A stretch of 64,000 bases of DNA from a virus, in IMG/VR virus record IMGVR_UViG_3300042691_023183, positions 62,001 to 126,000 of that record. The stretch is one strand, 5' to 3'. The position numbers and the translations under genes are program-made. Within the stretch, counting starts at the first letter, position 1. Every line of letters begins with the position of its first letter. The notes beneath the pieces are model-generated. The model worked only from the letters and a program-made list of their open reading frames with translations, was not told the DNA's origin and ran no database searches. Positions 16,486 through 25,945 of this stretch are shown here, piece by piece.

Positions 16486-17046
16486 ATGGGTATGTATGAT
16501 GACATAGTGTGTAAGTATCCTCTTCCTTTACCGGAGGATCCCAAGGGGTATGTACAAGATCGTTTTCAGACCAAAGATCTTGAAAACTTATTGAATCTTT
16601 ATGAGATTCGTGAGGATGGCACATTGTGGTTGTATGAATCGGAACATGTATGTACTGATGTTGATCCTGATGGGTGGCCAATTGTTGTAGAAAAAAATAA
16701 ACGTTGGTCATTCGTTAAAACAACCCGATGTATATCAATGTATGATTACCAACGTTCAAATGGTGATTATGATTATAGTATTGAGTATGAGATTGTTTTT
16801 ATTGATGGTGTGATAGACGAAATCAAACTTATAAAGTTTGAAACGTTTGATAATACTATACGAAAAGAAAACGACAGAATGTTTATTGAAGAACTCAAAC
16901 TTAGAAAGAAGTTTGAATCAACGTTAAGGTACAGGTTAATTTATCGGTGGTATAATAAGTCTATTTATAAGGTCTCTATGTGGTTAAATCTTTTTGGAAA
17001 TAGATTATCAAGTGTGTCATTTAAGTTACATAAGTTTACTGTATGA
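16486..17046 (+). CDS. Phage protein beginning MGMYDDI
   Basis: 186 residues. The start MGMYDDIVCKYPLPLPED and the YEIREDGTLWLYE segment are typical of a widely distributed phage hypothetical family with no known role. No cysteine cluster or membrane segment is visible. It overlaps the next gene by 4 nt, at the head of the second glycosyltransferase island. Confidence 0.65.
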   Translation: MGMYDDIVCKYPLPLPEDPKGYVQDRFQTKDLENLLNLYEIREDGTLWLYESEHVCTDVDPDGWPIVVEKNKRWSFVKTTRCISMYDYQRSNGDYDYSIEYEIVFIDGVIDEIKLIKFETFDNTIRKENDRMFIEELKLRKKFESTLRYRLIYRWYNKSIYKVSMWLNLFGNRLSSVSFKLHKFTV

Positions 17047-17600
17047 ATAAAGATCAGTTTAACATTTTGCCAAATTATATTAATAAGAAGTTGGAAGTCA
17101 GTGAAGTAAAACAAGAACTAAAGTCAGTTAATATAAAAAGCACAGATGTGCCCGATTTATCAATTGATACAAAAATATCAAATGATGATTGGGTTATTTA
17201 TTTAAACGGCAAGTATAATTATGAATATCCCAGTAAAAAGTTTTGGTGTAAACCTCAATTTGTTATTCGTCCACAACTTCCAAAAACCGTATTCAAATAT
17301 TTGTTTTTGACTTTATCGATACCCGATGTTGAAAATAATAAAATAACTGTAAAAAATCGTGATGAATTATTGTTTGAAAGTAGTAATGTTAATCAAGATA
17401 TTGACATAATTTTAAAATACAAAAATGAATATACTTTCAACAGTTTGCCATTTACTCCTCAAAACTCCGAAGATAAACGAGTTCTGGGATCTTATATTGC
17501 AAGTATAAAAATAGTAGACAACGATAATTTCACATATCCAATATCATTAAGAAATATAGTCGTATTCGACTGTAATAGAATGTCTCAATTCATTGTATGA
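17043..17600 (+). CDS. Protein with an EDKRVLG beta domain shared with the next gene
   Basis: 185 residues, beta-rich, not recognised by family. The C-terminal stretch SEDKRVLGSYIASIKI is closely matched inside the next protein (TEDKRVLGTHLLSMKV), so both carry the same module. The gene overlaps its neighbours by 4 nt on both sides. A glycan-binding or glycosyltransferase-accessory role is inferred from that sharing. Confidence 0.6.
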   Translation: MNKDQFNILPNYINKKLEVSEVKQELKSVNIKSTDVPDLSIDTKISNDDWVIYLNGKYNYEYPSKKFWCKPQFVIRPQLPKTVFKYLFLTLSIPDVENNKITVKNRDELLFESSNVNQDIDIILKYKNEYTFNSLPFTPQNSEDKRVLGSYIASIKIVDNDNFTYPISLRNIVVFDCNRMSQFIV

Positions 17601-20185
17601 AAAAACTTAATATATTATTCATTTCAAATAGTGTATCTAAAACTGGTGCTCCTAAGATGTTGGAGTTGTTATTGAATTATATAAAGAAACACAAAGCTGA
17701 TAAGTATACTGTTTATGTTGCGAGCGTATTAGAATCAGAAATTAAAGTAGAAGATAAAACGTATTGGGAAAGAAACTATAACTGTTTCTTTTTACGTCCA
17801 GTTTATAACATTAATGAATTAAAAACTTCTGAAGTACCGATTCTGTTTAATTTGATAGATATTGATATTGTTTATGGAAATTGTACTTGTACACTTCCAT
17901 ATCTTTACTTGTTTAAAAAATGTAATTCTAACATTAAAACGATTTTACATTTACACGAACACGCAAATGGATTTCAAATGTCAAGAATGAAGTTTGGCGA
18001 ATACACAGAATCATTGTTTCATCATGTTGACGAATTTATCACTGTATGTAAATATCAAATTTCTGCACTTCAACAATTCAATATACCTCTAAAGAAACAA
18101 CTTCATGTGTCAGAAATGATTGATGTTGATGTTATAGAACAACTTGTTTCTACCAATCCTCCGTTTAATATAAAACAGAAAGTTAGAATTATTGGATGTG
18201 GAACAGGCGGTAGTCGTAAAGGAATTGATAGGTTCATCGAAATATCTAACAGATTTGATCCAAATATTTTTGAGTTTATATGGATTGGCGACGTACCTGT
18301 CAAGGACGACAAGGTGTTTTTAGAAGGACATGGTGTATTTGAAGATTACCACGTTGATATCGGTAATGTAAAGTTTATTGGTCAAATTTCGGTACCATCT
18401 ACATATTTTACAAATTCAAATATATTCTTGATGTTATCAAGACAAGATCCATGTCCTCTTGTAGTTTTAGAAGCGTTATACATGGGTATGTTTGTAGTTA
18501 CCATTGAAGAAAGTGGAGATTCTCACATTTACTGTACTCAATATGATGAAATATTGAAAAAGTATGACGCTGATGATGTATTTACATCTATAAATCGAAT
18601 TTTAGAAAAAAGGAAAGATCTTAATATAATCAATGAAAAACGGAATTACTACAAGATTCTTAAAAACATAGTTAGTCCAAACATTGTATCTGACAAAATT
18701 ATAAAGTTAATTGAAAATGACTATCCGATTGTGACAATTAAAAATTTCAATGATTTTGAAGGCGAAAATAACTCAGTAGTGTGGACCAAAGATACTTCAA
18801 CTATTACGTTTAATAAACCTTGTAAAAAGTTAGATTTAAAAATTCAAAATACTTTTCAAACTGCACACACTATTGACTTTGTTTTTGACACCAAAGTAAA
18901 ATCGTTATTGATTCCCCCTGATGTGTTTCATTATGATGTATCGTTTGATATATCCAACGTTAAAACGGTAACAATCAATTCAAAAGTTTATCCGTGCACA
19001 GAAGACAAACGTGTTCTTGGAACGCATTTGTTGTCGATGAAAGTTGATGGGGTTATAATTGATAAAAACATTTTCAAATCAATTGATGTTAAATCAGAGT
19101 ATCATGACGAAAATGTCAATTACTCTCCGTTTAACAAGTCAGATAAAATTGTATTTGCATGTATTGATGGAACATCTGGTTATGGCGTTTTGGCAAGAGA
19201 GACTGTGTTAAATTTACGTAATTCTGGGTATAAGGTAAATTATCTTCCATTCGTTTTTGAAAAGTCACTGGGTGGACACAATCAAGATTTGCTTCTAAAT
19301 GATTTTGATGAATCTCAGGCAACTTGTTATATCTTGAATTTTCCTCCACATATATTGGAATATGTATACAATTATTTGTTGGGTGGTCGTTGTAAAGGTA
19401 AGAAAACTATATCGTTTCCTTTGTGGGAATCTGAATATATCAAGAAAGAATATGTTGATCAGATAAACAGATTTTCATCGTCTGTAATTGTCTCATCAGA
19501 GTGGAACAAAAACACTATGAGACAATGTGGCGTTATTAAAGACATACAAGTTATGTATCATAAACCCATATTGCCACCGTTGAGAACAAAAAATGAAGTT
19601 ATCAACTTTGTTTATCAAAACTCAAAAGTATTTGGTCAACCAAAAGACTTAATAACAACAAAGAATTTTTATTCTATTGGACAATGGACGTGTCGTAAAG
19701 GAATAACCGAGGTACTTGAATCTTTTTGTCAATCTTTTACAAATAACGATAATACCGCATTGATTCTAAAAACTCATTATGTTTCACATGATGAAACAAG
19801 TGTGACAACATGTGTTGATAGAATAAATGACATATTGAAAAGATATCCAAATCATCCAACGATTTATTATATCTATGTTAATTTGTTGGATGTTGATATG
19901 ATGAATATTCATTTTTGTGGAGATGTGTATGTGTCTGCTACAAAGTCTGAAGGCATTGGTTTAGGAGCAATTACTGCGTCTGCATATAATAAACCTGTAA
20001 TAATAACAAAATATGGTGCTCAATATGAATATTTAAAGAATGATCCAAATGTGAAGTTTGTATCATATACGCTACATCCAGCGAAAGATGACTTATCGTT
20101 TAATTTGGATTTGTCAAATCAATTGTGGGCACATCCGGATATATCTGATATGGTAGATAAAATGAAAATGGTATACAAATTATGA
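17597..20185 (+). CDS. Bidomain GT4 glycosyltransferase with central beta module
   Basis: 862 residues. The first GT4 unit (about 1-370) starts NILFISNSVSKTGAP and has GCGTGGSRKGIDRF and DPCPLVVLEALYMGM. The central beta module (about 375-505) includes EDKRVLG. The second GT4 unit (about 510-862) starts IVFACIDGTSGYGVLARE, then GQWTCRKGITEVLE and SEGIGLGAITASAYNKP. Two donor sites suggest successive transfer of two sugars. Confidence 0.85.
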   Translation: MKKLNILFISNSVSKTGAPKMLELLLNYIKKHKADKYTVYVASVLESEIKVEDKTYWERNYNCFFLRPVYNINELKTSEVPILFNLIDIDIVYGNCTCTLPYLYLFKKCNSNIKTILHLHEHANGFQMSRMKFGEYTESLFHHVDEFITVCKYQISALQQFNIPLKKQLHVSEMIDVDVIEQLVSTNPPFNIKQKVRIIGCGTGGSRKGIDRFIEISNRFDPNIFEFIWIGDVPVKDDKVFLEGHGVFEDYHVDIGNVKFIGQISVPSTYFTNSNIFLMLSRQDPCPLVVLEALYMGMFVVTIEESGDSHIYCTQYDEILKKYDADDVFTSINRILEKRKDLNIINEKRNYYKILKNIVSPNIVSDKIIKLIENDYPIVTIKNFNDFEGENNSVVWTKDTSTITFNKPCKKLDLKIQNTFQTAHTIDFVFDTKVKSLLIPPDVFHYDVSFDISNVKTVTINSKVYPCTEDKRVLGTHLLSMKVDGVIIDKNIFKSIDVKSEYHDENVNYSPFNKSDKIVFACIDGTSGYGVLARETVLNLRNSGYKVNYLPFVFEKSLGGHNQDLLLNDFDESQATCYILNFPPHILEYVYNYLLGGRCKGKKTISFPLWESEYIKKEYVDQINRFSSSVIVSSEWNKNTMRQCGVIKDIQVMYHKPILPPLRTKNEVINFVYQNSKVFGQPKDLITTKNFYSIGQWTCRKGITEVLESFCQSFTNNDNTALILKTHYVSHDETSVTTCVDRINDILKRYPNHPTIYYIYVNLLDVDMMNIHFCGDVYVSATKSEGIGLGAITASAYNKPVIITKYGAQYEYLKNDPNVKFVSYTLHPAKDDLSFNLDLSNQLWAHPDISDMVDKMKMVYKL

Positions 20186-20907
20186 AAACAATTTCTGTGA
20201 CAGTTGTAGGCAGACCGGAATTTCTAACTCAATTTATTGAATGTCTTAGAAAGGTTAATAAACGAAATGAATATGTTTTATATGTTGCAGTAGAACCAAC
20301 CACAAATGAAGTATACGACTTGATAGAATCCATCGATTTCATGGAGAAAAAAGTCATTTATAACTCTAAGGTATTGGGTGTATTTGACAATCCGTATCAT
20401 TTATTATCTACAGTTTTTAATGATGGTGCGGAACATAACATTTATTTAGAGGAAGACTTACTATTCTCACAGGATATCACTGATTTGAGTGAATGGATGA
20501 TTTCTAATTTTAGTGACCGTGATTATTCACATTTTAGTATGTATATGCACTCTTTAAGTTCTAAATGGAAATGTCCTGACATAAAGTATATACGTGAACG
20601 TCATGATTCTGTATTTAGTCCACTTGGATTTACTTTAACGAAGTATCAATGGAACAGTCATTTTAAACCTAATTGGCATATTAACAAAGATGGTTGGGAT
20701 TTTTCGATATTACAATACATTAAATCACATGGGTTTAAGAATATTGAACCTCATGTATCACGTACAAAACACATAGGTCATTATGGTACAAACTGTGTAT
20801 TTGAATCAAAACAAGCTCACGATGACATGTATAATGTTAATTATTATGATGGACCCAAACCAGAATATTATGTACTGAGTGATGAACCAGTAGTTCAGTT
20901 ACAGTGA
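20182..20907 (+). CDS. GT-A glycosyltransferase-like protein
   Basis: 241 residues beginning MKTISVTVVGRPEFLTQFIE. NIYLEEDLLFS near residue 92 is the acidic metal-binding position, and HINKDGWDFSIL lies in the C-terminal catalytic region. It overlaps the GT4 gene by 4 nt. The 3' end overlaps the convergent minus-strand gene by 13 nt. Confidence 0.7.
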   Translation: MKTISVTVVGRPEFLTQFIECLRKVNKRNEYVLYVAVEPTTNEVYDLIESIDFMEKKVIYNSKVLGVFDNPYHLLSTVFNDGAEHNIYLEEDLLFSQDITDLSEWMISNFSDRDYSHFSMYMHSLSSKWKCPDIKYIRERHDSVFSPLGFTLTKYQWNSHFKPNWHINKDGWDFSILQYIKSHGFKNIEPHVSRTKHIGHYGTNCVFESKQAHDDMYNVNYYDGPKPEYYVLSDEPVVQLQ

Positions 20908-21566
20908 TATGATATAAGTTCGTGATTGTTTTTATCAATCGGAGATATGTGGTGTTTTAAGAATATGTTTGTTAGTATACTTTGATCATGACGGTGATCT
21001 CTAAATCCATCAAAGTTTGGTTCTCCACATATGTTAGGAAGATCTGTTACAATTTTTTCATTTTGACAGTGTTGTAACCATTCTGTAATTATTTGAACTG
21101 CGACTGGACTATTTTTCACTCCTATTAGTCCTGCTTCTAATTGGGTTGAATTGTGATATTTTGGTTCATCACAGTTCATTAAAATAAAACAATCACGTTT
21201 AGTCCAATGACGATGCAAATGACACATGTCGAATACAAATAAATGATTGGTTTGCATGTGTTCTATAAAAACTTCAAAGAACTTTGAACTCACCATATCT
21301 TGAGAGTCCATATAGACCAACAATTCGTTTGGTTCTAACTTTGTCATTTCTTGTAGAATAAAGTATGGTTTCCACAACCAATATCCATATCCTCTTTTGT
21401 ATTTGAAGATATGTTTATTATCTTGTTTAAACTTTTCGTCAATATCGTGTTCATTTTTTTGTATGTGATGAACCGGATATATTTCTAGTATTTTTTCATT
21501 CAATCTTTGACGAAAAGGTTCGTATGCTTCTGTAGCGAAGGTTATGATTTTTATCTTTAATGACAT
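20895..21566 (-). CDS. GT-A glycosyltransferase-like protein (minus strand)
   Basis: 223 residues starting MSLKIKIITFATEAYEPF. YGYWLWKPYFI, LLVYMDSQDM (DxxD metal site) and a late HDQSILTNIF fit the GT-A family of capsule/LPS-type transferases with a YWLWKP signature. It lies head-to-head with the next gene with only 19 nt between starts. Confidence 0.7.
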   Translation of the reverse strand: MSLKIKIITFATEAYEPFRQRLNEKILEIYPVHHIQKNEHDIDEKFKQDNKHIFKYKRGYGYWLWKPYFILQEMTKLEPNELLVYMDSQDMVSSKFFEVFIEHMQTNHLFVFDMCHLHRHWTKRDCFILMNCDEPKYHNSTQLEAGLIGVKNSPVAVQIITEWLQHCQNEKIVTDLPNICGEPNFDGFRDHRHDQSILTNIFLKHHISPIDKNNHELISYHCN

Positions 21567-21585
21567 GTATCAATATATATTTACA

Positions 21586-22254
21586 ATGAAAAATGTAATT
21601 TGTTTTGTTTTATCCACTGAGAAATATGTAGATCGTATTGAAAGAATTGAAAGAACGTGGAGTAAAAATGTACCAACAATTTTTTATTCGGATCATGATG
21701 TAATAGAACGGAATATTATAAAAGTACATGATGAAAAAAACTATCGTGCTGCCGAAATGAAACAATACAAAGTTTTGAATTCGATAAAAAAGATGTCAGA
21801 TGTTATTTCAAAATATGATTGGATCTGTTTTACCGATGATGACACTTTTTTGAATGTTAAAAAACTAAATGAAATAATTCAGACTTTGGATGAAACCAAA
21901 TCTTATGGTGAAGTTTTATCTTATCAAAACGATCCACGAAATCCGATGTTTCAACGATCTGATATACCTAAAGATTTAAGGTATCCAAATGGAGGGTCTG
22001 GATTTTTAATTAGTGTAAAAACAATAAACCAAATACCCGAGTTTAAAAGTTATGATACTGGATTTAGTGATGTAACATTTGGTTTAAATTTATATTTTAA
22101 CGGTGTATATATAGAACACTGTGATTTGTTTCATAGACACCCACCTTCTTTTTATAATCACAACATTGATCAAATTAAAAAGAATATCTCGTATCATTAC
22201 ATATTAAACGACGATGATATGAATAAACTATATTCAATCACTGAGGAAGAGTAA
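21586..22254 (+). CDS. Fringe/GT31-like glycosyltransferase
   Basis: 222 residues from ATG 21586, which avoids overlap with the divergent gene. ICFVLSTEKYVDRI at the start, WICFTDDDTFLN (DDD metal motif) and NGGSGFLISVKTI match GT31/Fringe-type transferases. YDTGFSDVTFGLN follows. The 3' end overlaps the convergent gene by 17 nt. Confidence 0.78.
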   Translation: MKNVICFVLSTEKYVDRIERIERTWSKNVPTIFYSDHDVIERNIIKVHDEKNYRAAEMKQYKVLNSIKKMSDVISKYDWICFTDDDTFLNVKKLNEIIQTLDETKSYGEVLSYQNDPRNPMFQRSDIPKDLRYPNGGSGFLISVKTINQIPEFKSYDTGFSDVTFGLNLYFNGVYIEHCDLFHRHPPSFYNHNIDQIKKNISYHYILNDDDMNKLYSITEEE

Positions 22255-22903
22255 AAAATGGACTATGACATACTTCTGGGTGCATGTGTGAACTACGTCC
22301 GGGTATACAAGATGCCACTTTTCGTTTATTTTTTCTTATTTGAACAAATCCGTGATAATCATATTGCCAAATGTTATGCACCACTTCGTTCATCCAAATA
22401 TCATAATCTTCAACCAAAGTTTGGTGTTTAAAAGCAAATGTACCGGTAGTTGAGTTGGTGTATTTCCAATGAGAACTCTTGGTTAAGAATACCACTGTAT
22501 TTTCTCCAATATCTGTTAATTCTGGATTTGGGTAAATGAACTGAGAATATTTATCTGGATGGTCATATAAAGTAACATAATCAGCGTGTTGTAATCCTTC
22601 TTCAAACAGTATATCTGACCCCGGATAGTGTATGTAATCGTCTTCTACCATGTACACAATATCGTCTGAATCGAAGTTATTACGACAAAATTCAAACTTA
22701 TCAATCATGTATTTATCCTTTCCACGTACTTGATTGTCTACCGTAACATTGTAGGATTTCAGAAAATCCATCATTTCGTCGCTCAAATCATCACCCAATA
22801 TATAAATGTTGTGATTGGTGAATACTGTAAATAAGTTTTCTAAACATGGCTTTTTTGGATAGGTTGATCTAGATTTTTCACACAAAGAAAGCACAACATT
22901 CAT
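22238..22903 (-). CDS. Glycosyltransferase-like protein
   Basis: 221 residues. The start MNVVLSLCEKSRSTYPK, the central DIVYMVEDDYIHYPG (EDD acidic motif) and TTGTFAFKHQTL fit small GT-A-type phage transferases. A perfect 20-bp palindrome immediately precedes the ATG. Substrate unknown. Confidence 0.66.
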   Translation of the reverse strand: MNVVLSLCEKSRSTYPKKPCLENLFTVFTNHNIYILGDDLSDEMMDFLKSYNVTVDNQVRGKDKYMIDKFEFCRNNFDSDDIVYMVEDDYIHYPGSDILFEEGLQHADYVTLYDHPDKYSQFIYPNPELTDIGENTVVFLTKSSHWKYTNSTTGTFAFKHQTLVEDYDIWMNEVVHNIWQYDYHGFVQIRKNKRKVASCIPGRSSHMHPEVCHSPFFTLPQ

Positions 22904-22923
22904 ATATTGATATATATCAATAT
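22904..22923. promoter_or_regulatory. Perfect 20-bp palindrome, candidate operator
   Basis: ATATTGATATATATCAATAT is its own reverse complement. It abuts the start codon of the minus-strand glycosyltransferase and lies 37 nt before the plus-strand ArdC-like gene. A partial match (TATCAATATATAT) sits in the divergent gap at about 21570. It could be a regulator site for divergent transcription. Confidence 0.5.
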
Positions 22924-22946
22924 CTGATGTGATTTGATATTTTTAC

Positions 22947-22956
22947 CATATTTATA
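22947..22956 (+). promoter_or_regulatory. TATTTATA-type promoter box
   Basis: CATATTTATA, 4 nt before the ATG of the ArdC-like gene, with no Shine-Dalgarno sequence. The same decamer at the same 4-nt spacing precedes the gene at 33807. Confidence 0.5.
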
Positions 22957-22960
22957 GATT

Positions 22961-24856
22961 ATGACCTATAAAGACTTCTTCAAAGAATATAATATGAGTC
23001 AGGTTCCTGTTGGTGGACAACCATCAATTTCAGGTCAATCTGGAACATATGCATCACCTGACGTGACTCAAAATCCCGGTTCGTTTCCTGCAGATAGTTC
23101 AAATGTCAATATTGTTCCTCCAGTGGATCAAGACATTAAGTCCAAAATTGATCCTGAACAGTATAAAAAGGATGTTGAGGACGTTAAAACAAAGGTAACT
23201 CCCGATGATATCATTCAAGGGATGCAATATGAACTCAAGAAACAGATTTATAAGAACAAAATGGTTGCAAAGGAAACCGTTGTTCAAAACTTGAAAGAAA
23301 ATCCACGTTATTATCGTGATCTTGGTATGTTGGGAATGACTCCTGACATGATGAATGAATCTGTTACAGGCGATATTAATGAGAAATTGGAACTTCATCG
23401 CCATACCGATGAGGAAACCGGAAAACAATACATTATTGTGGTGTCTGATTTATACAAACCATACGATCCAGATCAACCAGAATCTCCAGATAATAATCCA
23501 GACACTACGGTTAAAAGTTCTAGAGCTGCTGGTAATGAAACATATAAATCAAAGGATGGCATCAAGTCATTGGGATTTCTATGGAATCCAGATAGAGGGT
23601 GGGAAAAACCATATACTACCGATGAAGATTTACGATACTATATGAAAGCAATTGAGAAGATCAATGCTGGATATTCATATAATTGGAAAACGAAAACGTG
23701 GACTCCTCCAAAATCTGGTCCTATACAATATGAAGAGTTGTTACATACATTTGAAAATCTTAAAGTGTTTGTAGAGAGAGAAGACTTTAACAAGAAACGA
23801 ATGCTTGCCGACAAAATTACATCGATAATTAATGATTTGGCAAACGCAATTGAAGGAGCTTCAATGAGCGAAGCAATGAAGTCGTTTTTGAATTTCAAAA
23901 AGAAATTTTGGAAGTACAGCTTTAGTAATAGTTTACTAATTTGGTCACAAAAACCTAATGCTACTCAAGTTGCTGGACTTAGTAAATGGAAAGAACTTGG
24001 TATAAAAGTTAACTTTGAAACTGCTACTCGCATTAAAATTTGGAGACCTCTAAAAGCAAAGAAAGATGATTCCGAAGTTAAACCGGGAGAAGATACTGGT
24101 CTAGATGATGAAATAGCTAAAAATAACATTACACGATTTGTTATTGGAATCGTGTATGATATTTCAGATACTAATGCCGCAGAGTTAGGAAAGATACCAC
24201 AAATACCACAATGGCACGATCCTAATACGCCAAGTGAAACCGCTGATAAACTTTATAATTATCTCATTGAATTTTGTCAAGATAAAGGTATCAAAGTTAC
24301 CACTGATCCAGCCACGGGTAAAGAACAAGGATGGGCAAGTGGAGATCATATTAACTTAACAAGTACTATATCGGGTATAAATCGTGTGTCAACTTTGATT
24401 CACGAAATTGCACATTCATTATTACACTTTAAAGATAGTTCAGTGTTTTATGGAAATGATGAAACGTTAAAGTTAACCAAAGAAGAAGCCGAACTTCAAG
24501 CTGAATCAGTTGCTTATACTGTGACAAATCATTATGGACTAGATACAAAACACGGCGCCGCTTACATTTCCCTGTGGAAAGGTAATAAAGAAGCTGTTCA
24601 GAAAAATTTAACTTTAATACATAAAGTTGCTACCTTTATTATTAAAGGTGTTGATCAAATTGCAGAAGAAAAATCGAAAGAAACTCCAATGAACGAAAAT
24701 CAAAAAGAGAAGATTGGAAGTATCATACGTGATATGGCTAATCAATCCAAAACACGTGAACGTGTTGAACAAAAATATGGTAACTTTGAAGCTATCAAGA
24801 AGTTGATGGAAGAAAAATGGGAAGAAAAGAAAAAGAGAAGGAACTACGGTGGATAA
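22961..24856 (+). CDS. ArdC-like antirestriction protein with metallopeptidase domain
   Basis: 631 residues. An N-terminal phage-specific region holds a DUF5661-like helical segment (about 80-125). From about 270 an ArdC N-terminal-like domain follows, with FWKYSFSNSLLIWSQKP, TQVAGLSKWKELG and KIWRPL. A zincin domain has HEIAH (H481, E482, H485) and a downstream AELQAESVAY glutamate. ArdC proteins bind ssDNA and protect incoming DNA from restriction. First gene of a five-gene overlapping run, so possibly a virion-delivered protein. Confidence 0.8.
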   Translation: MTYKDFFKEYNMSQVPVGGQPSISGQSGTYASPDVTQNPGSFPADSSNVNIVPPVDQDIKSKIDPEQYKKDVEDVKTKVTPDDIIQGMQYELKKQIYKNKMVAKETVVQNLKENPRYYRDLGMLGMTPDMMNESVTGDINEKLELHRHTDEETGKQYIIVVSDLYKPYDPDQPESPDNNPDTTVKSSRAAGNETYKSKDGIKSLGFLWNPDRGWEKPYTTDEDLRYYMKAIEKINAGYSYNWKTKTWTPPKSGPIQYEELLHTFENLKVFVEREDFNKKRMLADKITSIINDLANAIEGASMSEAMKSFLNFKKKFWKYSFSNSLLIWSQKPNATQVAGLSKWKELGIKVNFETATRIKIWRPLKAKKDDSEVKPGEDTGLDDEIAKNNITRFVIGIVYDISDTNAAELGKIPQIPQWHDPNTPSETADKLYNYLIEFCQDKGIKVTTDPATGKEQGWASGDHINLTSTISGINRVSTLIHEIAHSLLHFKDSSVFYGNDETLKLTKEEAELQAESVAYTVTNHYGLDTKHGAAYISLWKGNKEAVQKNLTLIHKVATFIIKGVDQIAEEKSKETPMNENQKEKIGSIIRDMANQSKTRERVEQKYGNFEAIKKLMEEKWEEKKKRRNYGG

Positions 24857-25043
24857 ACCTAAAGGAGATTGGTATATTGTAGGATCTCAGAAGAAAATTC
24901 AAGATCCTCTGATTGGTCATCCGGCTATGAAAGGTCGTAGATGGCAAATTGATTACGCATATCCATCAAATGGTTATAGTAAAATGCAAAAAGCCGAACA
25001 AGAAGCTTCACAACACAAACATAAAAGTAACAACCGACCATGA
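24849..25043 (+). CDS. Small basic protein of unknown function
   Basis: 64 residues from GTG 24849, overlapping the ArdC-like gene by 8 nt and the next gene by 4 nt. Rich in Lys and His near the end. No family recognised; the tight overlaps support it as a real gene. Confidence 0.55.
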   Translation: MDKPKGDWYIVGSQKKIQDPLIGHPAMKGRRWQIDYAYPSNGYSKMQKAEQEASQHKHKSNNRP

Positions 25044-25945
25044 AATATAAAGACTTTTTCATCAACGAAGATAACGAACTCAAAGGTGGTGTAGGTGACG
25101 CAACCGCTCCAGCAAATGTAGATCCCGCACAACTAGCGTTGGGTGTTCAAATCGAAATGGAACATACCAACGATGAAAAGATTGCTACCGAAATTGCATT
25201 GGACCATCTAACAGAAGACGGTCAATACTATCAGAAGTTAATCGCCGCTGGTCTTGCCAAAGAGTTTCAACCACAAGCCAATTCTGGATTTGGTGATCCA
25301 AAACAAAGTTTCAACGACAAAGCCAGACTTGGAAGCGAAATATCTTGTACACCGGGAAACAATGTGGTAGGTAAGATTGGTACAACACCAATTGGTCAAG
25401 TCAAAGACAGTGAACCAGTTGGACCAAGTAAAGTACCTGGCGTTGAACTTGATATTGATGAACCATCGTTAGATGAAGATAGATGTACAAACATTGCCAA
25501 ACGTAAGTACAAAAAGTGGCCAAGTGCATACGCAAGTGGTGCCGTTGTACGTTGCAGAAAAGGAAAGATTTGGCGTAAAAAGAATGAAGAAGTTGAACTA
25601 GAAGAGAAAAAAGACTTTAGTAAAGAAAAGAAACAAGGTCTTCATGGATGGTTTGCAAGACAGGGTGGAAAAGGAAAAAGCAAAGGTTGGGTAGATTGCA
25701 ATACTTGTCGTAAAGATAAAAAGACCGGTCGTAAAACATGTAAAGCCTGTGGTCGTCAAGCCGGTGAAAAACGATCCAAGTATCCAGCTTGTCGTCCAAC
25801 TCCTTCACAGTGTAATAAACGTGGAACAAGTAAGAAAAAAGGTCCAAGCTCGGTTTCTTGGCAAAAGAAAAAGAATGAATCTGTAGAACCACAGAATCCA
25901 ATCAAGTTGACCGATATTCTCAAAGATATATTGAAAGACCAATGA
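25040..25945 (+). CDS. DUF5661/DUF5872-type phage protein with cysteine cluster
   Basis: 301 residues. MKYKDFFINEDNE is the same kind of start as the ArdC-like gene. GVQIEMEHTNDEKIATEIA with HLTEDGQYYQKL is DUF5661-like. RCTNIAKRKYKKWPSAYASG is a motif common in large phages. The C-terminal GLHGWFARQGGKGKSKGW with several CxxC pairs is DUF5872-like and may bind zinc. The role is unknown, but such proteins often lie with virion genes. Confidence 0.7.
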   Translation: MKYKDFFINEDNELKGGVGDATAPANVDPAQLALGVQIEMEHTNDEKIATEIALDHLTEDGQYYQKLIAAGLAKEFQPQANSGFGDPKQSFNDKARLGSEISCTPGNNVVGKIGTTPIGQVKDSEPVGPSKVPGVELDIDEPSLDEDRCTNIAKRKYKKWPSAYASGAVVRCRKGKIWRKKNEEVELEEKKDFSKEKKQGLHGWFARQGGKGKSKGWVDCNTCRKDKKTGRKTCKACGRQAGEKRSKYPACRPTPSQCNKRGTSKKKGPSSVSWQKKKNESVEPQNPIKLTDILKDILKDQ

